A stretch of 64,000 bases of DNA from the NCBI RefSeq assembly GCF_000208745.1, contig NC_030851.1, positions 25,931,828 through 25,995,827 on the forward strand, read 5' to 3'. A program made the translations under genes and the position numbers. The DNA is from Theobroma cacao (Eukaryota; Streptophyta; Magnoliopsida; Malvales; Malvaceae). Within the stretch, counting starts at the first letter, position 1, and every line of letters starts with the position of its first letter. Shown here one piece after another: positions 1 to 11,375 of the stretch. Under the pieces are notes generated by a model, which saw only the letters and a list, made by a program, of their open reading frames with translations, ran no database searches and was not told the DNA's origin.

Positions 1-2443
1 GATATATTTAAATAAATAAACCTACTTTTGGATGTATCCTTATGGACTTAATCAATCCTTATAATTCCTAGGTCATAACCAACTTGTTAGTTATACGTCA
101 CATACAAACATATCTAACTTGTGATTCCTCAAATTTTACTCCAAACACTAGATCTCATGGCCTTATTAGTTTATCAATTTGAAAATGAAAATAAACATTT
201 ATCTCCCCTCAAGTACACTTTAAAATCAAAGTATCATTTATCAAAATATTTATGGTATCAACTTCCTTCAGCCCTTTTTACCTTAGAAGATTAAATCCAT
301 AATCATCCATTTTGAGTCATGGGCTTATGCCAATCAAGGAATATTTTCACACTTTCAATTACATGAATTCGATTGCACATATTCCATTCTCATATGAGAG
401 TTAACCACTAGTTGGCATCATCCCCAAACAACACGTATTATATAAATCAAATTTTTATAGTCAAAGTTCATATTGGAGTAATTCAACCCTATGTCATATC
501 TCATCCCCAAACCCTTACTTGTACATGAGTACTTGAATTTTCGAATCATCGTTTCTTTTCTAAGTAGATCTTTACAGTCCCTGTAGCGTATTTTTATTCC
601 CTTATACATAATAGTGTCATTTAATCAAACCGTATCACCCTCATTTTCTAAACATTCGGAACACAATTCAACCTTTGCCTACCATTATCAAGTACTTTGC
701 CCTGATAATTACTTAAAAATAAATTGAAACTTGTGGGGAAGTACATTTCACAATTTATGTTTTGTGTCTACAATTATGTCGAGACCAGAACCTCATCGAG
801 TCCATAAAATAGTAGGATAATCATTGCCTTAAACCAGTATTTCCAAGTATACTTATGCTTGTATCCCATCCTCATACTTATGTGACATGTCAGTCATGAG
901 TCTAACTTGACTGTATAGCCATTTGCTCCTTAAGCTTTAATGTTTTCTCATTGCGAAAAATCTTTCGAATTTATCAGATCAGAGTATTCATAAGGTGGAT
1001 GCATATCCATATTTTATAGTTCAAGGTCTAACACAGTGAACACTGTCTCATCATTAAAGTTCTATCCTTATCGATCGATCATAGCTCCTTTGCACACTTA
1101 CCTATACATTCCTGGGTTACTTACAAGCCACTCATGGCCATCCAACTTTTGATCTCTTATAGTAAGTCAAACTAATATATTCTCTTATGCTTTTCCATAC
1201 GCTTCCTTTAATAAAGTTCCATTGAGAACTTAAACAATCCAAGGCTTATCTTCAAAGTCACTCATAAATTTAGTCATTCATTGCATGCCCGATAACACTT
1301 TAGCTCACTAACCCCACTGGACATTATTTCAAAATCTCCCAAGGCGTCCATGTTCTTAATTCGGATCATACCATCTAACTTAATATAATTGCATTAATTA
1401 TCCTTAAGTCCTTATGCTCAGCCTATCAACATCCATATCTCCCCCTCCTTCGTGTTATTGGCTTTGTTAAAGTATATGTGGCTTTTTAACCTTTCACACT
1501 ACATTCTACATTTATGCCAAGGCACTATCAATTTCATGTCAAACCTATTGTCATGTAACCATAAATTAGGGTAAGCTCCCCTATGGAATATCTCCTTCCA
1601 TATGATGCATGGGGATCACAAGATGTGTAACTCCAAGTGTATGCCCACATATTGATAATCTCCATATATTTCATGATCATGGAAACCACAATTTTCAAAA
1701 CTATCTTTTTATCGCAAGTTTGCGATCGGAACATTAATCTCCACATATATGTATACACGCACATTCAAATGTCCATATTCCTCATTATGTATACGGGTCT
1801 CTGTTTTCAAATACCTTCAGACTAATTTCTCTTTATATCCACATAATCGACCTTGTGTTGTTACTAGCCCCTTTTTATTCAACTGAGTCGAGACAAGAAT
1901 TATAAATTCTCATAGCAACACTTTACATTAACTCATTTACCATACCGCACTTGTAATTCGTTATTCATACTTCATCACTTAACATTGATATTCCTCATCG
2001 ATATCCCATACCTTCATCTTTCTTTACACTTATATTCACAATCCTCATAGAATTAAAAATCCATTATAAGCGTCACTTATATCCTTTCAAATTTGTAGCT
2101 GCAACTGAAATTTCAAATTTCACATTTTCCATAAGAAATTTTGAAGTCACTTATCAGGTGTTGTAGTTGCCCGTACCATTGATGAATTTCTACGTCAATT
2201 TTCAGTAATTATATAAGGCAACTAATCACACCGCTAAGGTGAATACCCTTCCTCAATGATTATACCACTAATCCACTTCTGTCCTACCAAAAGATTCCCA
2301 TATACATATATCCAGTCATTTAAACAACTACTTCATTCACATTAAAAAATAAAAGTCAACTCTTAATTCCTTTATACAGGTAGTTACCATTTCCTTTATA
2401 CTACATCTATCTAGAGTTATAGTAGTACAACTTCAACAAAACA
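1..2443 (-). other. Non-coding internal region of element A
   Basis: This AT-rich stretch lies downstream, in the minus sense, of the degenerate ORF of element A. I see no reading frame with recognisable domains. The part from about 2440 down to 2040 resembles 17360-17690 in element B: both have GAATCTTTTGGTA, a TATTCACC segment, and AAATTTGAAAT followed by CAGTTGCAG. The remainder, about 2 kb, has no counterpart elsewhere in the window. Confidence 0.5.
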
Positions 2444-2805
2444 CTAAGTATCTTTAGGGTCATCATCACCCTGATCCTCTTTCGGATTCTCTTGGAGCTT
2501 TTTTTAGGTTCTTCAATCCGAGCCTGTTGGATTTTCCTACATTCCTCAATTTCTTTCAAGATGAAATTTCTTATGCCTTCATTAACGTCGTTACTATCAA
2601 CACTTTCATCAGTAGCACTAGTACTAGTGCTTTCCTTTATCCGAACCTTCACTCCCAAATCCGATGAAGTCCAATTAATAGGAACTCTAAACGGATATCT
2701 TTCTAGATTATTGGGTTCAGAATGACATCGGCTTTCAGCGGTGGAATCTATTGATCCCTCACTAGTACAATGTGAGGTATCAAAATCACTGTCTCTCTTA
2801 GGCAT
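2444..2805 (-). pseudogene. Degenerate ORF of the non-autonomous lineage, copy in element A
   Basis: The reading frame starts MPKRDSDFDT and is rich in Ser, Asp, Glu and Lys, with a run of alternating Ser and Thr in the middle. I recognise no domain, membrane segment or zinc knuckle. The ATG at 2805 is preferred to the upstream one at 2877 because the related copy in element B has an ATG at the equivalent place. Near the end the frame shifts. Read in the neighbouring frame, the sequence ends DDDPKDT then stop at 2446-2444, matching NEDPKDT then stop in element B. This shared C-terminus shows that an ORF once existed in the common ancestor. Function is unknown. Confidence 0.5.
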
Positions 2806-3051
2806 AGTAAGTGCAATCCGCGCACCACAACCTATACGTAACCAAATGGTAATTTCTTGATCATTTATATCCCACAAGGATAGGTAGGTTTGTACATGCA
2901 GATGTATCTATCCAACAAAATCTAATCTAACTTAACTTAACTTGGGGTCACATTGACACTGTAGTTTTTTTTAAAACAACTTTAAAACCAAATGTTCTGA
3001 CCTTTAAAACCAAAAGCTCTTATACAAATAGAATTGTCACGACCCGGAACT
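2614..3051. repeat. Tandem duplicate, left copy (438 bp)
   Basis: This segment and 3053-3490 align without gaps at an offset of 439 bases, separated by one undetermined base at 3052. They differ at roughly a dozen or more sites, clustered near the right end, where the left copy has lost the primer-binding site. The unit covers part of the degenerate ORF, the leader and the first bases of the LTR. Either a local duplication diverged, or two similar contigs were joined end to end during assembly. Confidence 0.85.
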
Positions 3052-3052
3052 N

Positions 3053-3490
3053 AGCACTAGTACTAGTGCTTTCCTTTATTTGAACCTTCGCTCCCAAATC
3101 CGATGGAGTCCAATTAATAGGAACTTTAAACGGATATCTTTCTAGATTATTGGGTTCAGAATGACATCGGCTTTCAGCGGTGGAATCTATTGATCCCTCA
3201 CTAGTACAATGTGAGGTATCAAAATCACTGTCTCTCTTAGGCATAGTAAGTGCAATCCGCGCACCACAACCTATACGTAACCAAATGGTAATTTCTTGAT
3301 CATTTATATCCCACAAGGATAGGTAGGTTTGTACATGCAGATGTATCTATCCAACAAAATCTAATCTAACTTAACTTAACTTGGGGTCACATTGACACTG
3401 TAGTTTTTTTTAAAACAACTTTAAAACCAAATGTTCTGACCTTTAAAACCAAATGCTCTGATACCACTCGAATTGTCACGACCCGGTACT
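3053..3490. repeat. Tandem duplicate, right copy (438 bp)
   Basis: This is the right-hand copy of the unit at 2614-3051. It retains an intact primer-binding site and runs directly into the LTR of element A. It includes a truncated copy of the degenerate ORF on the minus strand, from the ATG at 3244 down to 3053. Confidence 0.85.
3455..3466 (-). other. Primer-binding site of element A
   Basis: The sense sequence TGGTATCAGAGC is the usual plant LTR-retrotransposon primer-binding site, complementary to the 3' end of initiator methionyl-tRNA. It lies seven bases past the LTR end and fixes both the orientation of the element and the LTR boundary at 3474. Confidence 0.9.
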
Positions 3491-6426
3491 CCCCTTGAGT
3501 CCGTGACAACCGCCGTGACGTCCCGGTAGACATTCGGTACTCAGAGTGCCAACCGGAACCCCGCAAGGCTTTAGTACCATTTTTTTTCATCTCCCCTGTA
3601 AGTAATCATCGCTAAACCTCGTTTTTGAAGAAATTTAAGCTTTTTCCCTTTCAAAACCGTGGAAAAATAATTTTCATCTCACAAGGGTGTTTTCATCATT
3701 TTTTCTCGAAATTTTTCGAACCCGACTAAAAATGCAATAGATGAGTGGAAAACACATATTTCATGATTTAAAATAAATTTGGGTCTCTAAAACATTTATT
3801 AAAAATGATATTGCAACTATTTGAATAAAATAAAAATATTCAATAAAATATTCTAATTTCTTGTAAAACAATATTTATAGAGTCATCGGTAAATAATTTT
3901 TGTAATGTAAAAGCTAAATAAATTCATGCGTATTATAAATACAAATAACCGGGATATGAAATTTAGTTTACAGTGACTCGTGGGCCCACAAGGAACAAAA
4001 GTGCACAAAGGCAGTAAACCTATAGTTTTTGAAGTAGTAAAGCCGACTATAATCCTGGACGATATCTGCTATCCACAAGTTACCTCGTGCCTGAAATGGT
4101 TGAAAATGAGGGTGGTGAGATTATAAAATCCCAGCGAGTAAACAGATACCATCTTAACCATCTAAAGTCGAGTAAATGGAGACACATAAAACAGTTTAAC
4201 ATACTGAAATTCATCACCTTTCAACTTGTTTCAACCCAATAAAATCAATTCATATAAATCGAGTAATTAACATGGCTTATGAATTTCTTAAAACTTTGGT
4301 CATCAGGGATACCTTGGCCGAGGGCTTTCCCAATCTGAGTTCGCCAAGGCTGTTAAAAAGTTATGTACGCATAAATCATGTTTTTATTTTGAAAACATAG
4401 CCGTTCCTTGGCGTTGGCCGAGTTCCCCCTCACGTGGTGGTTTGATGTGAAGTGAACTCTAAAGTTTGACCTTGGGAGTTACCCTACGCGCCTCTCCAAT
4501 CGAGGTACATATATATGACCAGGTTCCGTGCCCCTCTAATAGGCTAGTCCACAGAACCAGCCCACTGCAACAAGCTAAACCCACCATATAATAAAAATTC
4601 AACAGCATGATATGGCAATTTTATCATTTCCCAGCCTATCAAGGCAAACAATAGTTTATACATTTCAACACAAATACTAATTTAGCCATTCATGCCAATA
4701 TTGTCATAAGCCAACCAATTAGAACCATAAATTCAGAATACATCAAATGGTCTCCAATTACTCTATTTTCAAAGCCATTATTCAATTTTAAAACAATTTT
4801 ATGAAATCATTTCATTAAATCACATTTGGTTTATAAAACCGAAAAATTAATCATTTAATTCATTTTTCATGAAATTCACAAAATCGGATAAAAACCACTT
4901 TAGATAATTAAGACGATAGTAAGGTTACTCATAGTACTAGGAGTTCAACATACTCCTATTCTCGGTCTTCGGGCACAATCTCTTTACTCTTGTTAGAAGG
5001 CTCACCACCTATACATCATACGTGACATGAATTTCAATAAATTGTGTCAATTTATCATAAACTATTTCAGGCTCTATACATCTATATGAATGCATGAAAT
5101 GTGATGCAAAATGTCCGAATAGCCGTTTAAATAAGTATTCGATCTAATTCGCACTATTCTCGATGTAATTGGCTAAAACCTCTAATTTAACTCCAAATCG
5201 ATTTCTTTCACTTTTTACACTCCAATTATACTTAAAATACCTCAATGACTGTGAATATGATTCAATTTATCAGTCCGAACCATAAATCGCACACCTCTAT
5301 ACATTAGGTAAAAATTTAGATTTTCATGCCAAAATTTCTCATTAAATTTCTAGCCTCACCAATCATTAAATACCACCAAAATATCATGAAATATCATTAA
5401 TTTCAGCCTTAATATCCTCCCTAGAAAATTCGGCCTCTTGTGGGTTTGTGAAGAACAAATTGATTCCTTACTAGATTTTCATACTTTCCATTACCAAACA
5501 ACCAAAAACACTTAATTAGCTTGAAATCTAGCAAAATCAATGCTCAAAACCTCTCCTCTCAAATTCGGCCAGCATGGGTTCATCATGCAAACTTGAGTTC
5601 TAAGCATGGAAAATGAAAAAGAAAGCATGGGTAGTGTAAATCACAAGATAAAATCACAAAATTTTACCTTTATTAGCTTAATCCCTTGAAATCCCACACT
5701 TTTTCTTCAATTTTCCCACCTAGGGTTTGTGTTCTTTCCTTTCCTCTTCACTTCATGCTTTGGATGGCCATATGGGTGAGACTAAGAGAGTCTTAAATAG
5801 ATTTTACAAGGAAATTCTAGAATAATCCAAGCTTGACACATGGCATGTTTCCATTGGTCCATGTGTAATACTTATCCATTAAGCAATCTCTCTCCACCAC
5901 ATAAAATGTTTGAATTATCCACAATGTAAAATGTTAATGGCTGAAATCCATGGGCATGACAAGTGTTAGGTGGTGTAAAATTTCAAAATTCCAACTTTAC
6001 CCCCGTAAACTCGTAAAATTACTGTTTTACCCCTAGGACTCCAAAAATGTCAGAATTTAAATTTTTCACCTCTCAAATTCAAATCATACTCCAATGAGTC
6101 AAATGTGATCAAAATCTTTTCTAAAAATTTCCATTTTATCCTCGGATGACAAAATTACCATTTTACCCCTAAAACATGAAAATTCCAAATTAACTCCAAT
6201 TCAGCCCTCGAACTCCAAATCATCATTTTAAGTTATTCTGGGGTCTTAAAATTTTCTATTTCATCTTAAGATCTCTATTTAGACTAGTTCGAGGCTTAAT
6301 TCAACTTAATAGTACCATTTGGTACAATATCAACTTTTAACGATTTTTCGGGGCTTTTCAAGTATGCAAGCGTATTGTCAATCACATGAAGGACATGGCA
6401 AGTACTTTATAAGGTCGGGCTTGACA
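3474..6426 (-). repeat. 5' LTR of element A (2953 bp)
   Basis: The ends on the sense strand are TGTCAAGCCCG and GGTCGTGACA. The length and ends match the two LTRs of the chromovirus at 19673-30647 (2957 and 2951 bp), and the internal order of landmarks is the same. These are GACAATATGCTTGCATAC-like sequence near the 5' end, several AAAATGGTCATTTT-like runs, a TATA-like CTATTTAAG at about 5792-5800, a donor-like GTAAAATTTT at 5667-5660 and an acceptor-like CATTTCAG ending at 4091. It abuts a Copia fragment at 6427. Confidence 0.85.
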
Positions 6427-6815
6427 TAATGGCTTAGTGAATATATAAACTAATTGTTCTTGTGTGTTCACATATTCAAGAATTATGTCTACTTTTTTAA
6501 CATGATCTCTAATAAAATGTTGTTTAATCTCTATGTGAATAGTCATAGAGTGATGCATTGGGTTCATTGTGAGATTTATTGCACTAGTGTTATCACATTT
6601 TATGGGAACCTTTTTAAATGTTATTCCATAGTTTTCTAATTGTTGCTTTATCCATAAAATTTGTGCATAACAATTACTAGTAGTTATATATTCAGCTTTA
6701 GTTATGAACAGAGATGCACTTTTAGTTTCTTAGAGAACCATTAGATTAGCATTCTTCTTAGAAATAGACAAGTGTTCAAAGTACTATTTCTATCTATCTT
6801 ACATACACTAAAATC
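6427..6815 (-). pseudogene. Copia RNase H C-terminal fragment
   Basis: Minus-strand translation gives the end of a Ty1/Copia RNase H domain: MNPMHHSMTIHIEI, then HHFIRDHV-like residues, then EYVNTQEQLVYIFTKPL near 6415. The family pattern is a histidine-rich IEIRHHFIRD followed by an IFTKPL end. Upstream codons, up to about 6700, read as the preceding part of the domain with stops. The fragment ends exactly at the LTR of element A, so that element inserted into or recombined with an older Copia element. It is inverted relative to the Copia element starting at 6816 and so is not part of it. Confidence 0.75.
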
Positions 6816-7074
6816 TGTTGGCTCCATTAGCTTTTGATGATAATGAAACATTCCCATTTATGTGTGTCTAATACCTTTACTTGAGTGTGCAGGAAAGTAA
6901 TATATGAAATTAATTTATTGACTTTGCAAAGAGTATTTTTGAAAGAAAAAGAGGGATAAAATCAACAAGATGTAACTAAATAACAAGGAGGAAACTTATT
7001 GGTGAAACAAGGAAGAACATTGGTTGACCAAGTTATAAATTAGAGAAATAGCGGGCTGAAGAGTTTGAGAAATA

Positions 7075-7190
7075 AAATTAATTTAGTCAACCAAGACAGT
7101 CGACTAACTGCTCTTTGCCAAGATCTACAAACCAAAAACAGAATCAACTTAGTCGACCAAGACAGTCGACTAAGAGCTCTTTGTCTACAA
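7075..7190 (+). repeat. GTCGAC-containing repeat pair in the Copia LTR
   Basis: Two imperfect copies of a unit of about 70 bp contain TTAGTCGACCAAGACAGTCGACTAA or a one-base variant, followed by GCTCTTTG. Each copy is itself an inverted repeat around GTCGAC, so it could pair as a hairpin or bind a dimeric factor. It lies about 100-200 bases upstream of the TATA box, where retrotransposon enhancer repeats usually lie. Confidence 0.7.
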
Positions 7191-7293
7191 TTTGAACCAG
7201 AGCACTACAAGGAAGATTAACGGCTATAACTCATCCTCAACTATTTCCAATGGATATAAACTGCAAAACTGCCATCAGAATTGCATTTCCAAG

Positions 7294-7300
7294 TATAAAA
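7294..7300 (+). promoter_or_regulatory. TATA box of Copia LTR 1
   Basis: TATAAAA, in the context CAAGTATAAAAGGG, is conserved with the LTRs of Copia element 2 (45133-45139 and 47370-47376). Its position about 480 bases into the LTR fits a U3 promoter. Confidence 0.7.
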
Positions 7301-7891
7301 GGGTCTTCCAACAATGAGAAACAAGTTTTTTGAAGCCTTGAATGAGATTTGAGCTATAGAGAGTTGAAAAACCAGAAAAGCTTCACTGCACTTATCTGCA
7401 CTTAAACGCCTACTCTTTGCAATTGTATTTAGCACTCAATCTTGTACCACTCAGATTAACCAGTGATCATAGGTACCTTATTTTACTACTTTTCTTGTAT
7501 TTTTAGAGTGAGGGAGTCACTCTAAGGGGTTGTTCAAGCTTGGGATAGCTTGATTGTTGTAGGTTGTGGTTGAGCCTTGGAAAACCACATTGGGTTTTAG
7601 TTGAGCCTGTGAAAAACTAGTGTAAAAGGTTGTGGCTGAGCCTGGCAAAAGCCATTGTAAAGCTTGGTGAAAGCTTGTGAATTTCATTGGTCCATAGTGG
7701 ATTTGTGGGAAAATCCTTGGTTGGATAATCAAGGTAGTGGATGTAGGTCTTGGACCGAACCACTCTAAATTGCTGTGCATTTTATACTCTATTTTTGTTT
7801 TCTTAAGTTTTGGAAATTAGTTTCCAATATTGTTAAGAGCCAAAATGTGCTATTCACCCCTCCTCTAGCAAATATTATAGGGACCAACAAT

Positions 7892-7904
7892 TGGTATCAG
7901 AGCT
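7892..7904 (+). other. Primer-binding site of Copia element 1
   Basis: TGGTATCAGAGCT, complementary to the 3' end of methionyl-tRNA, lies two bases past the LTR end. Confidence 0.9.
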
Positions 7905-7947
7905 AGTTCCCTAGTTTTAAGGCTTAACATCCTTTGGGAAGATCCAA

Positions 7948-10085
7948 ATGGCTCAACAAAAAATCATAGTTGCTGAGGGACAATTAACAAACAGACCACC
8001 TCTGTTTGATGGCTCTAATTACCCTTATTGGAGCACTAGAATGTCAATTTATATTAGGGCTATGGATTATGAAATGTGGGACGTCATAACTGATGGACCC
8101 TTTATGCCCTCAACCGTGAATGTAGTGACAAATGAGTTGATGCCCAAGCTAAGGTCTGAATGGACTGAGGCTGAAACTAAGAAAGTTCAAATAAACTTTA
8201 AGGCTATCAACACATTGCATTATGCATTAACCCCAACTGAATTTAACAAAGTATCAAGCTGTACAACAGCTAAACAAGTGTGGAAAAAACTTAGAATAAT
8301 CCATGAAGGGACTTCTCAAGTAAAAGAGTCAAAAATTGCTCTCTTAACACATGGTTATGAAATGTTCAAAATAGAGCCTGGTGAAGACATCACCAGCATG
8401 TTTGATAGGTTTACAAATATCACAAATAAATTAAGTCAGCTAGGCAAGCCTATCCCTGAACATGAATTAGTTAAGAGACTGCTTAGATGCCTACCAAAAT
8501 CTTGGAAGCCAAAAGTGACTACCATTAGAAAGGCTAAAGATTTGAACATCATCACTCTCGATGAGATTTGTGGTTCTCTTCTTACTCATGAGCTAGAGCT
8601 TAAGGAAGAAGAAGAAGAAGACCGAAGGGAAGCAAAAGAAAAGAAAGAGAGCATTGCACTTAAAGCCAACATCCTTGAATAAGAGTTAGAAAAGCTTTTC
8701 TGTGATGATGATGAAGAATTAGCTCTAGTTGCAAGAAAATTCAGAAAGCTAATGAGTAGAAAAAATTGAAGGCTAACTAGAAGAGGTTTCAGGAAAGACC
8801 AAGGTACTTCATGGAAAATAAGGAACAAAAATGACTCCAACAAAAAGGAGGAGATGATCTGCTACGAATGCAAGAAACTTGGTCACTTCAAGTCCAAGTG
8901 TCCATTGCTGAAAGATGAAACTCCCAAGAAAAATAAGAAATCCAAGAAAGCAATGGTAGCTGCTGCATGGCCGGACAGTGACACATTAAGCTCTAAAACT
9001 GATGATGAAAAATCTGAGGAAAGAGTAAACATCTGTTTAATGGCACAAGAGGATGAAACAGAGGTACCCTCACCCCCCTACATTAATTCTTATGATGATT
9101 TATAGGATGAGTATGACTGCCTTTATGATAAATTCGAAAAGCTTTTTTCAAAATACAAATCATTGAAGAAAAAGGCTGCATTTCTTGAAAATGATTTGGA
9201 ACAAATCAAACAAGAATTTACTTCTGTTTTTGAGCAAAGAAATATTTTGCAAATTGAGTTAGAACACTCAAAAACAGACTTTGAGGTTTTAAAACTAGAG
9301 TTGGAAAACAAGTCTGAAGCTTTGCAAATAACTCTTGATGAAAATACAGCTCTTAAATGTTTAAAAAATGAATCATCAAAAAGAGATGCATACCATAATA
9401 AAAATTCAGCTAAAGCATTACTTAAATGTTATAATTGTGGTAAACATGGTCATTTATCATATGACTGTTTTAACAAAAGAAAAGTGCAGAAAGTTAAGAA
9501 AATGTGGGTTCCTAAGGGATTCTTTGTTGCAACTAACACTCAAGGGCCCATCAAAGTATGGGTACATATAAAGAAAAACTAAAATTCTATTTTGTAGGTT
9601 GAGCTGGACTTAAAGGAGACATGTTCAAGAGCTCAACTCAATAAGAAATAGCCTTGGTACTTGGACAGTGGTTGTTCATGCCACATGACAGGACATGAAA
9701 TGCTGTTTGCTTAACTGGATAAGAGAAAGAGAGGAACCGTATCCTTTGGAGATGATTCAAAAGGAAGAATTCATGGTATAGGTACGGTTGGTAAGAATTC
9801 TCAAACTCAAATTAGTCATGTGTTGTTTGTTAAAGGCTTAAAGCATAACTTCCTAAGTATTAGTCAATTATGTGATAAAGGATTTAGAGTGTGCTTTGAT
9901 TCAACTAAGTGTGAAATGATAGATATGAGTACAAATAAAATCTCATTTATAGGAAATGGATTAAAGAATATGTATGTAATTTTTCTTGAAGATCTGGAAG
10001 TAAATAGTGAAGTATGTCTTGCTGCAAATGTTGAAAATGATAGTTGGCTATGGCATAGCAGATTAGGACGTGTGAGCATGAATAC
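7948..10085 (+). pseudogene. Copia gag-pol (gag, protease start; broken)
   Basis: One reading frame runs from the ATG at 7948 to the break at 10085, interrupted only by in-frame stops at 8680, 8767, 9103, 9580 and one in the protease near 9712. Residues 1-240 match the Copia gag (UBN2) fold, with the pattern LFDGSNYPYWSTRM near the start and LLRCLPKSWKPKVTTI later. A glutamate-rich tail follows. The first zinc knuckle, CYECKKLGHFKSKC, is at about 8860-8901. A predicted coiled coil follows at about 9120-9350, and a second knuckle, CYNCGKHGHLSYDC, at about 9427-9468. Protease begins at 9652 with WYLDSGCSCHMTG, and the GAG-pre-integrase stretch WLWHSRLGRVSMNT ends at the LTR B insertion. Integrase, reverse transcriptase and RNase H are absent. 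Confidence 0.85.
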
Positions 10086-10954
10086 TGTAATACCCCGTAC
10101 TTTGATATGGTGACTAATAAAGCTTATTGGATGCCAATTGAGGTTAATTATAATGTTTAGAAATGATGAAAGATGAAAGGAATAGTTTGGGATAAAATAT
10201 TTCGCACACGAGAAAATAATAATAAAATAATGATATTTTTATCAGAGAAGAATTTGCAAGATAAAAAGTGATTCAGAAGTCAATTGAGGCATAATAAGGT
10301 ATTTCTGGTACCAAGGTGACAAGAGGAGACAAGAGGAAATTTATGGAATAAAATAATATTTTATTAATAAAATAATATTAAAATATTAATATTTTATTCA
10401 GTGTCAAAATTTTCCATGAAGAAGGAGTATATGGTCAATCTAAGTGGGGAAGAAGAAGAATGAGAGGATTTTTGGAGAAAAATGACGTTAATGGGGCCGC
10501 ATGTCTTTATTAAGTAAAGATAACGCGGGTAAATAAATATTTTAAATATTATGGGGACACTTCGTTGGAGTAAAAACTTCATACTTTGTTTGTGCATGTG
10601 TAGGAGAAGGTAATAGAAGGAAATTGGAGTTAAATGAGTGTTAGGAGGACTAAATTAAAATGGAAGGAAACAAAAAGGGTAAAACGATAATTTTATGTGA
10701 AGTTTGGTCAAAGCTTCCAAAGGAAGCTTTGACTCTGATTTTTTTAGGCCAAGATCGACCTTATCCTTTCCCCCAGCAGATTTTTCTTCTTCCTCATCCA
10801 TGCTCCACGCCATTCTTGAAGCTTCCATGCTATTTTCTCTTTATCCACCATGAAATCAAGTTTTCTTTACTTTCCTTTCCATGTTTTCTTTTCCTTTCTT
10901 CTCCAAACTTCTTGGGCACTAAATTTACAGCTTTTAAACCCAATTTCCAGCACA

Positions 10955-10960
10955 TATAAA
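10955..10960 (+). promoter_or_regulatory. TATA box of LTR B
   Basis: TATAAA in the context CACATATAAACCCTAGGAGG. Solo LTR C has CACATCTAAACCCTAGGAG at the same place (minus strand, near 43955), so the motif and its flank are conserved but the C copy is mutated. Confidence 0.6.
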
Positions 10961-11370
10961 CCCTAGGAGGACAAGAAAGAAAAAGAGAGAAAGGAAGAAA
11001 AAGCTTGGTTTTGGTGATTCAAGCAAGGAACGGTAAGAATTTTTGTTTTTGGCTTGAGTAGTCTTTGGAAATGAGTTAGTGACTTAGAGAAATGTCTTGT
11101 GGCAACAAAGATTGGCTTGATTGGAGAAAAATTAGTAACATATAAGCCAATAAACCCATGGGTACATGAAGGACTCAAAGTGGAAAAGGAAAACGGTAAG
11201 CTTAACACTATGTTTTAAAGCCTACGGTTAGTTGAATATTGTGAGGAATTATGGTTGTTGAAAGGATTTATTTGCCTAAGCTAGTTGAAAATTGTTAAGA
11301 TTGTATGGCATGTTGTTTGAAAGAAATAAAAAAGGAATATTGTGGATGGAGGATTGAGAAACAAAGTATT

Positions 11371-11375
11371 GAAAG
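11371..11375 (+). other. Target-site duplication of LTR E, left
   Basis: GAAAG, identical to 14788-14792 on the other side of LTR E. Confidence 0.85.

Larger units (their letters stand above)
1..6426 (-). mobile_element. Non-autonomous Gypsy-type LTR element A (5' LTR plus internal region, partial)
   Basis: The order on the minus strand is LTR (6426 down to 3474), primer-binding site (3466-3455), a short leader, a degenerate ORF, then about 2.4 kb without coding capacity running off the window start. No gag, protease, reverse transcriptase or integrase motif is visible, so the element would depend on proteins made by others. The LTR starts TGTCAAGCCCG and ends GGTCGTGACA on the sense strand, like the LTRs of the Tekay-type chromovirus at 19673-30647. 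The leader after the binding site is also related to that element's leader: both have GTTGTTTTAAAA, then a GTGTCA or TGTCAG stretch, then GGTTAAGTTAGATT or a close variant. This suggests the chromovirus family is its helper. The 3' LTR lies outside the window. Confidence 0.7.
6816..7889 (+). repeat. 5' LTR of Copia element 1 (1074 bp)
   Basis: It begins TGTTGGCTCC and ends GGGACCAACA, giving matching inverted ends TGTTGG and CCAACA. The boundary at 7889 is set by the primer-binding site two bases later. It carries a TATA box and the GTCGAC repeat pair described separately. The homologous LTR of Copia element 2 (41140-45675) shares the ends and the TATA region but has different internal repeats. 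Confidence 0.85.
6816..10085 (+). mobile_element. SIRE/Maximus-like Copia element 1 (5' part)
   Basis: The forward order is a 1074-bp LTR, a methionyl-tRNA primer-binding site, a gag with two zinc knuckles and a coiled-coil spacer, then protease and the start of the GAG-pre-integrase region. Everything downstream of 10085 is missing because Gypsy LTR B begins there. The long gag with an internal coiled coil and a second CCHC knuckle followed by KMWVPKG suggests the SIRE/Maximus lineage. Confidence 0.8.

Noticed and set aside
2407..2877. Whole 156-codon frame taken as one intact gene
   Set aside because: The related copy in element B shows that the true C-terminus is in another frame and that the likely ATG is 72 bases further in. 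The long frame is a frameshifted version.
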